Positions 54,453 to 64,000 are shown, counted from the first letter of the stretch. The stretch is DNA of 64,000 bases from Pseudomonas viridiflava (GCF_900590755.1 NZ_UUOC01000020.1:62001-126000), one strand, 5' to 3'. Translations and numbers: made by a program. The notes: generated by a model not told the origin, from the sequence alone.

Positions 54453-55136
54453 ATGAAACTCTTGGTAGCAGAAGACGAACCCAAAACCGGATTTTACCTC
54501 CAGCAAGGCTTGGTGGAAGCCGGCTTCAGTGTCGACAGGGTTGTGACAGGGACGGAGGCATTGCATCAAGCGCTGAGCGAAACCTACGATCTCCTAATTC
54601 TGGACGTGATGATGCCAGGCATTGATGGCTGGGAAGTCATCCGAAGCGTCCGTGCAGCCGGCAGCCCAGTTCCTGTACTGTTTCTGACGGCCAGAGACGG
54701 AGTTGATGATCGGGTCAAGGGGTTGGAGCTAGGAGCTGACGATTACCTGGTTAAGCCCTTCGCCTTTTCTGAGTTGCTTGCTCGCGTCAGAAGCTTGCTT
54801 CGCCGTGGTTCCGCCGCGCCCAACCAGACATCAATCAAGATCGGGGATCTGGAAGTCGATCTTCTGAAGCGCCGCGCCATGCGCTCTGGCCGAAGGATAG
54901 ACCTCACGGCTAAGGAGTTTTCGCTGCTTGAACTGCTGATGCGTCGTAGGGGGGAAGTCTTGCCGAAATCCCTGATCGCATCGCAGGTCTGGGATATGAA
55001 TTTCGACAGCGATACCAACGTGATCGAAGTCGCCATTCGCAGGCTTCGAGCCAAAATCGATGATGATTTCGACACAAAGCTGATTCAGACCACTAGGGGA
55101 ATGGGCTACATGCTAGATGCGCCGGATACTGAATGA
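54453..55136 (+). CDS. copR: copper-responsive response regulator CopR
   Basis: A 227-residue OmpR-family regulator. Receiver domain 1-120 with phospho-Asp in [16 protein letters not shown] (near residue 51), Lys in [17 protein letters not shown]; winged-helix DNA-binding domain about 130-227 ([59 protein letters not shown]). AAGG precedes the ATG. It overlaps copS by 4 bases (ATGA). The nearby boxes and cop genes support copper sensing. Confidence 0.92.
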   Translation: MKLLVAEDEPKTGFYLQQGLVEAGFSVDRVVTGTEALHQALSETYDLLILDVMMPGIDGWEVIRSVRAAGSPVPVLFLTARDGVDDRVKGLELGADDYLVKPFAFSELLARVRSLLRRGSAAPNQTSIKIGDLEVDLLKRRAMRSGRRIDLTAKEFSLLELLMRRRGEVLPKSLIASQVWDMNFDSDTNVIEVAIRRLRAKIDDDFDTKLIQTTRGMGYMLDAPDTE

Positions 55137-56524
55137 AGCGTGCATCTCTTACCTTCCGTTTGAGCATGATGTTTGTCTGTGCCGTGGTAGCCGTGCTGGT
55201 TGTAGCAGGCTTAACCTTCGATGCGTTTAGTAGACATCACTTCAAAGCGCTCGACCGTCAAGCGATGACGGAAAAACTCGAATCCATTCGGCAAATCATG
55301 GATGGCGAGGCCGGTTCCGTAGACTCTTCAGAAGTGGTGTTGCAACTACAAGCCCTGCTAGGCGCCCATCAGGAGCTTTCAGCATCGATTGTCGCCAAAG
55401 GTGGGAGGGTGATCTTCGCTACTCCTAACGCAGCTGCACAACCTGCCGCCGCCGTTCATGAGGCTGTGGAGGACATGTTGGAGTGGACGGCTGGCGGCCA
55501 TATGTACCGAGGCATGAAGGCGCAAGTTCATTTAGTGAATGAAGATGAGCCACTCACAGCATGGTTGAGTATGGACATCACCAGCCATATTCATTTCGTT
55601 GAAACTTTGCGTTGGTGGCTGGTCATCGGGCTGGCTATCAGCGCTCTGGTCAGCGGAGCCTTAGGGTGGCTGGTGGCTCGGAGCGGGTTGAAGCCGGTCG
55701 CACAAGTGACGCAAGTCGCGGCCTCAATGTCAGCCGGTTCGCTGAAAGAGCGCATCCCGATGGACTCGGTGCCTCGTGAGCTTGAGAGCCTTGTCTCTTC
55801 GTTCAACGCTATGCTTGCTCGCCTTGAAGATTCTTTTGTTCGGCTGTCCAACTTTTCAGCCGATATTGCGCACGAGCTACGAACCCCTATCAGCAATCTG
55901 CGCACGCACACGGAAGTCATCCTCTCAAAGAAGCGTGCGCCGGACACTTATGAAGAGAATCTCTATTCCAACCTGGAGGATCTTAACCGGCTCTCAAGCA
56001 TTATTGATGGCATGCTTTTCTTGGCCAAGTCGGACAACGGTTTAGTTCTACCGGCCAAAGAGAAAATCGAGCTGCGTTCGGTCGTCGAAAAACTATTCGA
56101 GTATTACCAGTTGCTGGCAGACGACACCGGGGTAAAGCTAAAGGTCTCTGGGCGTGGCGCAGTGTACGGTGATGACACGATGTTGGATCGGGTGATATCT
56201 AATCTGCTGTCCAATGCGCTCAGGTATACCCCACCTGACTCTGCGATCTCCGTGAGAATCGAGCCTAATGGCGAAATGATAAACTTGTCAGTGCAAAACC
56301 CCGGTGTGGAGATAGTGGCAGAGCATTTGCCCCGGCTGTTTGACCGTTTTTACAGGGTCGATCCTGCACGCAGAGAGGGTGCCACAAACAATGCGGGTTT
56401 AGGGTTAGCAATCGTCAAGTCATTAGTTGAAGTTCATGGCGGCAGCGTTGGATGTATCTCTCAGGGAGGTTTTACGACCTTTATGGTCTGCCTACCTGCT
56501 TGGGACAGTAATGCTCATCTTTGA
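55133..56524 (+). CDS. copS: copper sensor histidine kinase CopS
   Basis: A 463-residue two-TM kinase of the CusS/CopS type: TM1 [20 protein letters not shown], periplasmic sensor about 35-160, TM2 [25 protein letters not shown] about 185-235. The phospho-accepting His is in [24 protein letters not shown], then N-box [16 protein letters not shown], and G-boxes [18 protein letters not shown]. It starts inside copR. Its substrate is inferred as periplasmic Cu from the linked operon. Confidence 0.92.
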   Translation: MKRASLTFRLSMMFVCAVVAVLVVAGLTFDAFSRHHFKALDRQAMTEKLESIRQIMDGEAGSVDSSEVVLQLQALLGAHQELSASIVAKGGRVIFATPNAAAQPAAAVHEAVEDMLEWTAGGHMYRGMKAQVHLVNEDEPLTAWLSMDITSHIHFVETLRWWLVIGLAISALVSGALGWLVARSGLKPVAQVTQVAASMSAGSLKERIPMDSVPRELESLVSSFNAMLARLEDSFVRLSNFSADIAHELRTPISNLRTHTEVILSKKRAPDTYEENLYSNLEDLNRLSSIIDGMLFLAKSDNGLVLPAKEKIELRSVVEKLFEYYQLLADDTGVKLKVSGRGAVYGDDTMLDRVISNLLSNALRYTPPDSAISVRIEPNGEMINLSVQNPGVEIVAEHLPRLFDRFYRVDPARREGATNNAGLGLAIVKSLVEVHGGSVGCISQGGFTTFMVCLPAWDSNAHL

Positions 56525-56853
56525 TCAAAACGAGGAGTACAGCAACGCGCGCCCGCGTAGGAAGCTTGCGATAGCAAGTGTTGCCAAGGGGCGTAAGCTT
56601 CCAGTAGAGGCACGGCGATTGGGCAAGGGCATAGTGCGGCTACGCCGCCCTGGATCTTGCAACCACAATGGCCAGCAATGCCTCAGTACATTCTGGGTAC
56701 TTTCATGAGTTTGGTGGCGAGCCAACAGCCATTGACGTGGCAAATTCGCCAAACTCACGAATTAATCGAGCGCCCTCACCGTAACCGAGGGCGTCAATGT
56801 CTTATTTTTGGGCTCACTAGATGTCGATGATGGCAGCCAGTTGCCCCCGGATT
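56525..56853. other. intergenic region with hairpins
   Basis: 329 bp, no gene. Two inverted repeats: GGAAGCTTGCG at 56560 with CGTAAGCTTCC at 56592 (10 of 11 matching), and GCGCCCTC at 56770 with GAGGGCGT at 56787, the latter followed by a T-rich run and a possible terminator. Also GAGTTTGG at 56707 against CCAAACTC at 56749. Confidence 0.5.
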
Positions 56854-58494
56854 TTACAGTTTGAACTTCGCCACTAGCTCGTTGAAGGAAATCGCAAGTC
56901 GGGAAAGCTCGTGACTGGAGGCATTAGTCTGGTGTGCTCCTGTAGCGGTTTGAGCTGACAGACTCTGAATGTTTACTAGGTTACGATCTACCTCACGAGC
57001 AACCTGGGCTTGCTCTTCTGAGGCGCTAGCAATGACGAGATTACGTTCTGTGATCGCCGCCACGCCATCAGTAATCGACTGCAGCGCAATGCCAGCAGCT
57101 TGCGCAAGCTCACGGGTGTTATCTGCCTGGAGTTGGCTCTTACTCATGGTCTCTACTACAGACGTAGCGCTAGTTTGAGCGGTATTGATCATACCCTCAA
57201 TTTCAACCGTTGATGACTGGGTGCGATGTGCAAGTGCTCTCACTTCATCCGCAACTACCGCAAAGCCACGTCCCTGCTCGCCTGCCCGAGCAGCTTCAAT
57301 GGCCGCGTTCAAAGCCAATAGATTGGTTTGATCAGCAATAGACCGAATAACTTCAAGCACCTTGCTAATTTCTTTTGTCTGATCAGCCAACTGCTGGACT
57401 AGCGAGGTCGATGAGTTAATTTCGCTAACCATGCCTTCAATGGCTAGGACGGCCTCTCCAACCTTGCTCTTGCCGGCCATTGCGTCCTGATTCGTACGCT
57501 GAGAAATTTCAGCGGTAGAAACCGCATTCCGAGCGACCTCATCGACGGCAGCTGTCATTTCATTTACCGCCGTAGCTGCCTGCTCAATTTCACTATTCTG
57601 CTGAGTAAGGCCGCGCGTGCTCTCATCTGTTACGACACTCAGCTCTTCTGCTGCGGATGCGAGCTGATCAGAAGCGCTAGATATATTTTGGATAGTGTTT
57701 CGAAGGCTGGTCTGCATCCCGCTCAACGAAGAGAGTAATTGTCCTGTTTCGTCTTGGCTGCCTGGTTCAATGCGCTGCCTGAGATCGCCACCAGCAACTC
57801 GCTCAGCAGCGGCCACGGCGTAAGATAATGGCCGCGTGATCAGACGGGTGATCAGAAGGCCTAAGCCCATTGCGAGGAGAAACGCGAGCACCATTCCCAC
57901 TACCAGCGTGAGCTGCGAGTTATGAATAAGACTTTCACTATTAAATTGTTGGTCTGCTGCTTGTTCATTATTAGATGCAATAATCCCTAACATCTCTTTC
58001 TCGGCTAAGCCATATTTGCTCCGTACCTCGCCAGCAAGAATCGACCTTGCCTGCGGCAGATCCCCTCCCCGTACAAAATTTATAAACTGCTCGCTTGATT
58101 TTATATATTGTGGCCAGTCAATAACGAACTGCTCGCTCAATGCTTTTTCGTCATCTCGCTGAGGGGTACTACGATAGGTTGCAAATGCTTTCTCAACAGC
58201 AAGCTGGCGATCAGTAATAGCTTTTTGAGTAGCAGACATTTCAGCGTCCGAAGCATTACCAGCTTTTTGTGAGAGTAAAATATAAAGATCCCTGTTGTGG
58301 TAAACGATATTCTGAATCGCTTCATTAACTTTGTTAATCGATGTTATGTTGTTGCTAAAAACGGATGAAATCATTGCGCCTAAGCGTGAGTTACCGTTCA
58401 TTCCTACGAGCCCAATCGCAAGAGTTATCAATGCACATGCCAGAAATGCCATCGACAGCTTTGCCGCAAGGCGTAGGTTCAGAAACCAAGTCAT
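56854..58494 (-). CDS. methyl-accepting chemotaxis protein (4HB type)
   Basis: A 546-residue receptor. TM1 is [20 protein letters not shown] (near 14-33), the periplasmic helical domain spans about 35-190, TM2 is [25 protein letters not shown] (near 195-219), then HAMP ([34 protein letters not shown]). The cytoplasmic hairpin is [42 protein letters not shown]. Related to the receptor at 43708 but clearly distinct in its sensor. AGAGG upstream of the ATG. Convergent with copS. Confidence 0.88.
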   Translation of the reverse strand: MTWFLNLRLAAKLSMAFLACALITLAIGLVGMNGNSRLGAMISSVFSNNITSINKVNEAIQNIVYHNRDLYILLSQKAGNASDAEMSATQKAITDRQLAVEKAFATYRSTPQRDDEKALSEQFVIDWPQYIKSSEQFINFVRGGDLPQARSILAGEVRSKYGLAEKEMLGIIASNNEQAADQQFNSESLIHNSQLTLVVGMVLAFLLAMGLGLLITRLITRPLSYAVAAAERVAGGDLRQRIEPGSQDETGQLLSSLSGMQTSLRNTIQNISSASDQLASAAEELSVVTDESTRGLTQQNSEIEQAATAVNEMTAAVDEVARNAVSTAEISQRTNQDAMAGKSKVGEAVLAIEGMVSEINSSTSLVQQLADQTKEISKVLEVIRSIADQTNLLALNAAIEAARAGEQGRGFAVVADEVRALAHRTQSSTVEIEGMINTAQTSATSVVETMSKSQLQADNTRELAQAAGIALQSITDGVAAITERNLVIASASEEQAQVAREVDRNLVNIQSLSAQTATGAHQTNASSHELSRLAISFNELVAKFKL

Positions 58495-58983
58495 AAAAAA
58501 CCTCTATGTAGGGGGGATCTGGTCAACCTTGAGGCATGCCATTGATCATAGGAGCTATCGACAAACCGGATTTATAGTTAAGGTTTTATTTGTTACAGTT
58601 TGTATCTAAAAGAGAAGGGATAACGCTTGCAGTAGCACGCCCGACTCGTGCCAAAAGTTGACATTGCTGTGAAATTCGCCGGATCGCCTCACTGAAATCC
58701 ATCCTTCATCATGGCGGCGTTCACAGGGGCATGTACCGGCAGCGGGCGGCGCCGCCATATTTCTTGAGCTAACCCTGCAGTGGCGGACGACGAACGGTAT
58801 GTTTGCCGACGAGTCGTACCCATGCCTGGGGCCACAGTCCTGGTGTCCCCCTCTTGGATAAATGAGGGGCAGCCTCTGTCGGTCAAATTGGCAAAAATTT
58901 GCAGTCTCAAGAGCTTAGGAAAAAGCAGGCTCAGCCGATAATCTCTATGAGAGCTTTGCTCTAGTTTCACCGCCTGGAGTCCT
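58495..58983. other. divergent intergenic region
   Basis: 489 bp between the divergent receptor and GGDEF/EAL genes; both promoters should lie here. An AT-rich stretch at 58560-58620 is the most promoter-like. No small RNA or repeat recognised. Confidence 0.5.
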
Positions 58984-61548
58984 ATGCTAACTAACGCCCC
59001 TCTCATCGACATTATTCCTGCCAAGCAACACTCAAGTGTAGCTCTGATTCGTACCTCACTGCTTAAGTGCTCGGGATTATTGGCAGTTGTCTTCTTACTC
59101 GCCAGTTGCCTGCTTATCTACGTGGCGCGAGATCTCAACAGGACTGAAGAAGCTGAAGGTTTTTTCTATACGGAAAAAGCCGTAGATTCGTTGGAAAAAT
59201 CCGCACGACTGACGCTCAAGGATTACGCCTTCTGGGGTGATGCCTACAAGCACTTGCACATTAAACTAGATACCGACTGGGCATTCGTTAATCAGAACGC
59301 AGGCCCGACGCTCTACACGGATTTTGGCTTCCAAGGAGTTTTCGTGATTGATGGTGCAGGTAACACTGTGTATTCGGTTATCGAGGGCGAGCTCAGGGAC
59401 GTCACGATTGAAGACTGGCTAGGCCAACCCGTTGATGAACTTATCAATCAAGCGCGAGAAGCGGCAAAGAACGTAACGTCGGTGTCCGCTTTCTTTAACG
59501 TCGGCGACATACCAGCAGTGGTCGCCGCCGCAGCACTGACGCCAGGCACGGATCCAACAATAGAGGTAGATGAAGGCCCAGCATCTGTAATGGTCTTTGT
59601 AACCGTCCTGGACGGCCCTAAACTTGAGGCGATTGGCGCTGACTACGGCATCGAAGGGCTACGGGTGTTATCTGCTCACGATTCTCCTTCTAGCTCTCTA
59701 TTACCGTTAGGCGATAACGGCTCTGCTGGCATTTTGCACTGGAATCCAGAGACGCCTGGGCAGAAATTGCTGGGTTTAATGCTGCCATTGATTGGCGTAG
59801 CTGCCCTGCTCGTTTGGGGGATGACGCTGGTTGTGTTACGCCGCACAACCCTCGCGGCTAGAGCGCTAGATCAAAGTTATGAGTCACTTCAGCTCAGTGA
59901 GGCGACGCTTACAGCCAGCGAAGAACGTTTTCGCGATGTCGCAGAGGCCAGTTCAGATTGGATTTGGGAGATTGATTCGGATGGGAATTTTACTTACCTA
60001 TCTGAGAGGTTTGAAGAAGTTACAGGCCTCTGGAGGGAAGACTGGATTGGAGCGGGTATAGACAGTCTCCTGCACACAGAGTCGAGCCCGATATCTCATT
60101 GGTTGGCGATGCCTAAACGGCGACCCAATTGTAGTGTGCAATGCAGTTACACAGACTTGAACGGTCAGCAGCGAGTAACTCGACTCTCCGCACGCGAAAT
60201 GACCAATAATGGATTTCGCGGTACAGCTACCGACGTGACAGATGAGGTCGAAGCCCGTCGACGCATTGAATACCTTTCGCAGCATGATTCACTGACCGGC
60301 CTGCCTAATAGGACGCGCTTGCAGGAATTTCTGGACGGGAAGCTGAAGGCTACTCCCACGCATGAGCATCCACTGGTTATGCTTAGCGTTGACCTAGACC
60401 GCTTCAAACCGGTGAATGACCTTCTCGGTCACGCCGCCGGCGATCATGTACTCACCGAGATATCGCACCGTTTAGGAGAGTGCGTGCGAAGCGGCGACTT
60501 AGTCGCACGTATTGGTGGCGATGAGTTCGTACTAATCCTCACAGACATTCGTTCTCAGGAGCAGGTAGAGGCTTTATGCAGTCGCTTGATCAATTCAATC
60601 GAAAAACCGGTCGCAATCAATGACCAAGAAGTATTTGTCAGTGCCAGTATCGGTATTGCGATGGCGCCCAACGATGCTAGTCAGGCCACCGAACTGCTGC
60701 GTTATGCTGATATAGCTTTATACGAAGCTAAAGCTGGGGGACGCAATACCTGGCGATTTTACGCAGGCGGTATGAACGCGAAAATCATCGAGCGCCGTCG
60801 TCTGGAGAGCGACCTGCGTTACGCCATTAAACACGGGGAATTGCGATTGCACTTTCAGCCCCGTGTTCGAATGTCTGACGGCCAAATGGTCGGGGCCGAA
60901 GCCCTAGTCCGTTGGCAGCACCCCGAGCGCGGAATGATTCCCCCGGATATATTCATACCCATTGCCGAAGAAAACGGACTAATCATACCGTTGAGTGACT
61001 GGGTACTCCACACGGCATGTTGTACCGCCAATAGTTGGCCAAAGGATGTCTTCGTATCCGTAAATCTATCTCCCACTGAATTTCAGCGTGGCAACCTGGT
61101 AGCGCGCGTACAGAAAGCACTTGCCGATACCCGATTTAACCCGACGCGGTTAGAGCTAGAACTGACCGAGAGCGTAATGCTGGACGATGCCGCCAGTGCG
61201 CTTGAAGTGATGGTAGGACTAAAAGCACTCGGCGTACGCCTATCCTTGGATGACTTTGGCACGGGTTATTCTTCCCTCAGCTATCTGCGCTCATTTCCAT
61301 TTGACGGTTTGAAAATCGACCGCAGCTTCGTTAACACCCTAGGTAAAAACGAGAACGATAAATCGATCATTCAAGCCATTGTCGGGCTTGGTCGCGCTTT
61401 ATCACTCACTATAACGGCGGAGGGTATTGAGACGGCTGAGCAGTGGGCAATGCTTGAGGAGGTACGCTGCGATGAAGGTCAAGGTTATTTGCTAAGCCGA
61501 CCGTTAGATAGCGATGCGTTCAGTACGTGGGTTGATTCACAAGATTAG
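58984..61548 (+). CDS. CHASE4-PAS-GGDEF-EAL c-di-GMP protein
   Basis: An 854-residue inner-membrane protein. TM1 LAVVFLLASCLLIYVA (about 32-50); CHASE4-like periplasmic sensor (about 55-200, DYAFWGDAYKHLHI...DWAFVNQNAG); TM2 LGLMLPLIGVAALLVWGMTLVVL (about 260); PAS about 310-420 (FRDVAEASSDWIWEIDSDGNFTYLSERFEEVTGL); GGDEF about 430-595 with intact VARIGGDEFVLIL and I-site RSGD; EAL about 605-850 with GAEALVRWQ, ELTESVMLDD and LSLDDFGTGYSSLSYLRS. Both domains look catalytically competent, so net output depends on the sensors. Signal unknown. Confidence 0.9.
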   Translation: MLTNAPLIDIIPAKQHSSVALIRTSLLKCSGLLAVVFLLASCLLIYVARDLNRTEEAEGFFYTEKAVDSLEKSARLTLKDYAFWGDAYKHLHIKLDTDWAFVNQNAGPTLYTDFGFQGVFVIDGAGNTVYSVIEGELRDVTIEDWLGQPVDELINQAREAAKNVTSVSAFFNVGDIPAVVAAAALTPGTDPTIEVDEGPASVMVFVTVLDGPKLEAIGADYGIEGLRVLSAHDSPSSSLLPLGDNGSAGILHWNPETPGQKLLGLMLPLIGVAALLVWGMTLVVLRRTTLAARALDQSYESLQLSEATLTASEERFRDVAEASSDWIWEIDSDGNFTYLSERFEEVTGLWREDWIGAGIDSLLHTESSPISHWLAMPKRRPNCSVQCSYTDLNGQQRVTRLSAREMTNNGFRGTATDVTDEVEARRRIEYLSQHDSLTGLPNRTRLQEFLDGKLKATPTHEHPLVMLSVDLDRFKPVNDLLGHAAGDHVLTEISHRLGECVRSGDLVARIGGDEFVLILTDIRSQEQVEALCSRLINSIEKPVAINDQEVFVSASIGIAMAPNDASQATELLRYADIALYEAKAGGRNTWRFYAGGMNAKIIERRRLESDLRYAIKHGELRLHFQPRVRMSDGQMVGAEALVRWQHPERGMIPPDIFIPIAEENGLIIPLSDWVLHTACCTANSWPKDVFVSVNLSPTEFQRGNLVARVQKALADTRFNPTRLELELTESVMLDDAASALEVMVGLKALGVRLSLDDFGTGYSSLSYLRSFPFDGLKIDRSFVNTLGKNENDKSIIQAIVGLGRALSLTITAEGIETAEQWAMLEEVRCDEGQGYLLSRPLDSDAFSTWVDSQD

Positions 61549-61757
61549 AAAGTTTATGGGCGGGGCAAATTTCGTCCATGAACTAGCGATACGCTCCTGC
61601 TTCGCTTCGAAAGCCTTACCCTAAACAGGTTGAAATGCAATGCTGCAGGTCTCCCGCCGCCCAAGAGAGCCGGGAGACGTTATGCCTAGCCGGCAATGCC
61701 ATATATTTAAGATTAAAATGAGGCGGTGGTTGCTGGTAGGCCCCAGAGGGAATGGGA

Positions 61758-62216
61758 TTAGCCTGGATGAAACGCTGCGCGAGTCGAACCTGGTGGGGGC
61801 TCATTCAGCACGGCCCAAAACTGACCCAATTCAGAGACCGCTGAGATGAGTTCATTAAACCCGTTAGGCTTGACTACGTATGCATTTACGCCAAGTTCAT
61901 ACGCACGGGACACATCCTTTTCCATATTAGAGCTGGTAAGCATAGCGACCGGGATGCTTTGCAGTCGCTCATCAGCTCGGACTGCCTCTAAAACGCCGAA
62001 ACCGTCAATTTTCGGAAGTTTTAAGTCGAGCAAGATCACTGAAGGATTGTCATCAACACGCCCCATAAACTCGTTGCGCCGATGCAGGTAGTCCAAGGCT
62101 TCTGAGCCGTCTCGCAGAATGATGACTTCTCTCCACAGCTGCGCGCGCTCCAAGGCAATTAATATCAGCTCAATATCCCTGAGATCGTCTTGGACTAAGA
62201 GTATCTGTTTTCGCAT
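61758..62216 (-). CDS. stand-alone CheY-like response regulator (Rcp1-like)
   Basis: A 152-residue receiver domain without output domain. Acidic pair VQDDLRDIELI, phospho-Asp in SVILLDLKLPKIDGFGVLEAV (near residue 62), Thr/Ser switch in AMLTSSNMEKD and Lys in VNAYVVKPNGFNEL. The long alpha-4 and KLPKIDG loop match Rcp1-type regulators linked to phytochrome-like kinases. No kinase gene is adjacent, so the partner is elsewhere, or it may act with the GGDEF/EAL protein upstream. Confidence 0.85.
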   Translation of the reverse strand: MRKQILLVQDDLRDIELILIALERAQLWREVIILRDGSEALDYLHRRNEFMGRVDDNPSVILLDLKLPKIDGFGVLEAVRADERLQSIPVAMLTSSNMEKDVSRAYELGVNAYVVKPNGFNELISAVSELGQFWAVLNEPPPGSTRAAFHPG

Positions 62217-62700
62217 ATCGAGACCGCGCAGAAAAAAAACGCATGCATATTACCAGAAGTCCCAATGAGCCAGTATCGTCTTGACAAGAAATGGATGGTT
62301 GACCTGGGCGCAATGCATTTGCCCCTGGGCTTCGCGGCAGTGGTTGTAACCGTCTCCCATACATACTGATCTTCCGTCTTGGCGGAGCGCAGCCACGCTC
62401 CGTTTGCCATGCCCCATCTATTCTGCCGCCCAGCAGCCTGAATAACCGGGGGCGATCAATCAGCGCAGACCCGAGGTCGAGCATTTGTTGCTATATGGGT
62501 TGCCGGGGGACTGAGTTGGCGCAGGAATCGGGCGTTCGAATGCCCTGCAAATACTCCCCCGCGTCAGCACATATTCCCCCAGTGAAAAAAATTTAGCGTC
62601 ACCCTTTGAAAGCTTTTCCCGACAACCTACATACGGTTTACGTGATGCTGCAAACGGGTCACGTCTTAAATCACTTGGAGAAAACTCAGGAGATTTCGCA
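62217..62700. other. region upstream of hsp20
   Basis: 484 bp. The left half is GC-rich and unremarkable. The right half (62590-62700) is an A/T-rich leader of the small heat-shock gene; the ribosome site lies in a possible stem region, so a temperature-sensitive (ROSE-like) leader is conceivable but is not demonstrated. Confidence 0.45.
62602..62636 (+). promoter_or_regulatory. possible sigma-32 promoter of hsp20
   Basis: A -35-like CCCTTTGAAA and a -10-like CCTACATA about 14 bases apart lie 65 bases before the start codon. Similar to heat-shock promoters, but several positions deviate from consensus. Confidence 0.3.
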
Positions 62701-63159
62701 ATGGCTACAACACTTTCTCTAGCCCCACTGTTTCGTCAGTCCGTCGGCTTTGATCGTTTTAACGACCTGTTCGAATCGGCGCTCCGTAGCGAGGCCACAA
62801 CTGCCTATCCTCCCTACAATGTGGAAAAGCGTGGGGACGATGAGTATCGAATTGTCATCGCAGCAGCTGGCCTTGCTGACGAAGAATTCGAGATTCAGGT
62901 TGAAAAAGGTGTTTTGACTGTCTCAGGCGGCAAGCGCGAAAACGAGAAAGAGATTACCTACCTGCACCAGGGTATTGCGCAACGTGCGTTCAGGTTGTCG
63001 TTCCGACTGGCAGATCACATCGAAGTCCAGGAGGCATCGCTAAACAACGGCTTACTGAGCATCAACTTGCTGCGTATCGTGCCGGAGGAAGCCAAACCTC
63101 GACGCATAGCTATCGGCGGATCCGAGAAATCCGATCTAAAGTCCGTTAGCTTGCAGTGA
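62701..63159 (+). CDS. small heat-shock protein, Hsp20/IbpA family
   Basis: A 152-residue protein. The alpha-crystallin domain is at about residues 36-130: YPPYNVEKRGDDEYRIVIAAAGLADEEFEIQVEKGVLTVSGGKRENEKEITYLHQGIAQRAFRLSFRLADHIEVQEASLNNGLLSINL. A holdase chaperone that keeps unfolding proteins soluble. AGGAG precedes the ATG. It ends with a clear terminator and is followed by the GAF gene. Island-borne copies of this type are frequent next to stress genes. Confidence 0.92.
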   Translation: MATTLSLAPLFRQSVGFDRFNDLFESALRSEATTAYPPYNVEKRGDDEYRIVIAAAGLADEEFEIQVEKGVLTVSGGKRENEKEITYLHQGIAQRAFRLSFRLADHIEVQEASLNNGLLSINLLRIVPEEAKPRRIAIGGSEKSDLKSVSLQ

Positions 63160-63166
63160 TCATTTC

Positions 63167-63196
63167 AGAGGCGCTCTTAGGGGCGCCTCTTCTTTA
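63167..63196 (+). terminator. rho-independent terminator after hsp20
   Basis: AGAGGCGC / GCGCCTCT stem with an 8-base loop, followed by TCTTT, 8 bases after the stop. Confidence 0.85.
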
Positions 63197-63272
63197 TAGA
63201 ACAACCTAGGCTGCGTCAGAATTTATTGGGTAGGATGTCTCCTGACAGCCAAGACTGACGGAGCCCTGCACT

Positions 63273-63788
63273 ATGATTTCAGACGTTAATCCCTCCCATC
63301 AACTGCTCAGCGCGGGCGAACGTTCAGCGATTGCCGAAATTGAGGCGACTACCAATGTTCTGAAATTGGTGACTCACCTCACGAAGATGCGCTTCGCGGG
63401 CATTGCTAAATTTACCGATTCCGAGTGGATCACTTGCTCAGTATTCGACCCTGGGGATTTGGGAATCGAAGCCGGTATCGCCTTGGCGCTGGAAACGACG
63501 CTTTGCAGTGAGTTTTGCAGCAATCCGGAGGCGCTCTTCATTTCAGAAATCAGTAAAAGTGAGCGATATTCGACGCGATTGGTTGTGAAGCAGTACGAAT
63601 TAGAAAGCTATGCAGGCGTCCCAATCTTTTTGCCAGACGGCAGCTTATATGGAGCCCTGTGCGTATTGGACACTAAGGCCGTTGCGTTCGAGGATCCAGA
63701 TCTTCGAGAGGCATTGGGACTTTTCGCGAGATTGATCGGGTGTATATTCTTCACCAACATCACGCTACCTTCTTTGAATCAGCGCTAG
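63273..63788 (+). CDS. GAF domain protein
   Basis: A 171-residue soluble protein. A GAF domain covers about residues 25-165: TNVLKLVTHLTKMRFAGIAKFTDSEWITCSVFDPGDLGIEAG, CSEFCSNPEALFISEISKSERYSTRLVVKQYELESYAGVPIFLPDGSLYGALCVLDTKAVAF. No output domain is attached. GAF domains bind small ligands or chromophores; two Cys residues in CSEFCSNP are notable. Preceded by ACGGAG. Lies after hsp20 and is transcribed from its own region. Confidence 0.8.
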   Translation: MISDVNPSHQLLSAGERSAIAEIEATTNVLKLVTHLTKMRFAGIAKFTDSEWITCSVFDPGDLGIEAGIALALETTLCSEFCSNPEALFISEISKSERYSTRLVVKQYELESYAGVPIFLPDGSLYGALCVLDTKAVAFEDPDLREALGLFARLIGCIFFTNITLPSLNQR

Positions 63789-64000
63789 CCTAATTCAATC
63801 TGGCTAAATACCTCCATAGCCTTCTCGGCGCCCTAGCACATCAATCGCGCCGCGCTGCGGAACTGCGTCGCTCCTGGATTTGGCCGTACTGTTAGGTACC
63901 AGAACGTCATGGTATTGAAACTTTGGAATGGTGTTTGCTGCAGTCGGAGTTCAACAGGCTGTGCGCGTGCTGCGGGTTTGGCTTGCAGCATTTCACGGGC
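63789..64000. other. right edge, no gene seen
   Basis: 212 bp after the GAF gene. No convincing coding frame or RNA gene; the window ends here. Confidence 0.5.

Larger units (their letters stand above)
29491..64000. mobile_element. predicted genomic island, left boundary at tRNA-Ser att; right end outside window
   Basis: Bounded at 29491 by a tRNA 3' fragment with an orphaned terminator. From here the DNA is visibly poorer in GC, REP palindromes stop, coding density drops and unrelated accessory families dominate (recombinase-like, JAMM, nucleases, copper resistance, many signal proteins). No second copy of the fragment or intact tRNA-Ser is seen to 64000, so the element probably continues. 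Island status is inference; several nested insertions are equally possible. Confidence 0.6.

Noticed and set aside
49388..56524. Copper block as a transposon of its own
   Set aside because: No transposase, resolvase or terminal inverted repeats are visible around the cop genes.

Overview
The window reads as a Pseudomonas chromosome, probably of the fluorescens/syringae lineage. The evidence is the GC-rich codon use in the left half, the many palindromic 'gtaggagctgccg...' intergenic repeats typical of that genus, and the family content (two aliphatic-sulfonate-type ABC systems, a CopABCD/CopRS copper operon, many methyl-accepting proteins and GGDEF/EAL proteins). No tool was run: calls rest on reading motifs, lengths, starts and neighbours.

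Left part (1-29.49 kb), core-like, GC-rich and REP-rich. 0-11.5 kb is an organosulfur/organic-acid block: the tail of an FMN hydroxy-acid dehydrogenase, an SsuD-like flavin monooxygenase, two sulfonate-type binding proteins, two permease/ATPase pairs that converge on a REP, a class II aldolase, a TauD-family dioxygenase, a thioredoxin-fold protein and a 2-hydroxyacid dehydrogenase. A shared sequence motif occurs three times in its promoter regions. 11.7-23.2 kb looks like a D-amino-acid/D-peptide utilisation cluster: FAD D-amino-acid dehydrogenase, RidA, N-acyl-D-amino-acid deacylase, a complete peptide-type ABC importer, a D-amino-acid aminotransferase, an N-carbamoyl-D-amino-acid hydrolase-like enzyme and a LysR regulator. 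Then come an AEC transporter, a NemR / DJ-1-like / NemA electrophile-response module with three matching operators, a PAS-GGDEF diguanylate cyclase and an SDR enzyme.

At 29.45-29.52 kb the sequence changes character. A strong terminator oriented for a minus-strand gene is followed only by the last ~29 bases of a tRNA-Ser-like gene, encoded on the minus strand. The rest of the tRNA is missing. This is the signature of an integration site at a tRNA 3' end, so the sequence to the right is most simply a genomic island whose other end, with the intact tRNA, lies beyond the window. Base composition drops and the REP palindromes cease from this point.

Island part 1 (29.5-43.7 kb) holds sparse, mostly unfamiliar genes: a minimal tyrosine-recombinase-like domain, a JAMM (JAB) peptidase with a truncated-looking N-terminus, a small membrane protein abutting it, a WYL-like small protein, a DUF5677-like protein, a DCL/DUF3223 protein, a DnaQ-like exonuclease, an XRE protein with a second C-terminal HTH, a PD-(D/E)XK nuclease and an N-terminally shortened endonuclease/exonuclease/phosphatase protein. 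This is the most likely place for an undescribed system. Island part 2 (43.7-64 kb) combines copper resistance (copABCD, a DUF411 protein, copRS, with three matching CopR-type boxes) with signalling: three chemoreceptor-type proteins (one BdlA-like), a membrane GGDEF protein, a CHASE4-PAS-GGDEF-EAL protein, a stand-alone receiver, a small heat-shock protein and a GAF protein.
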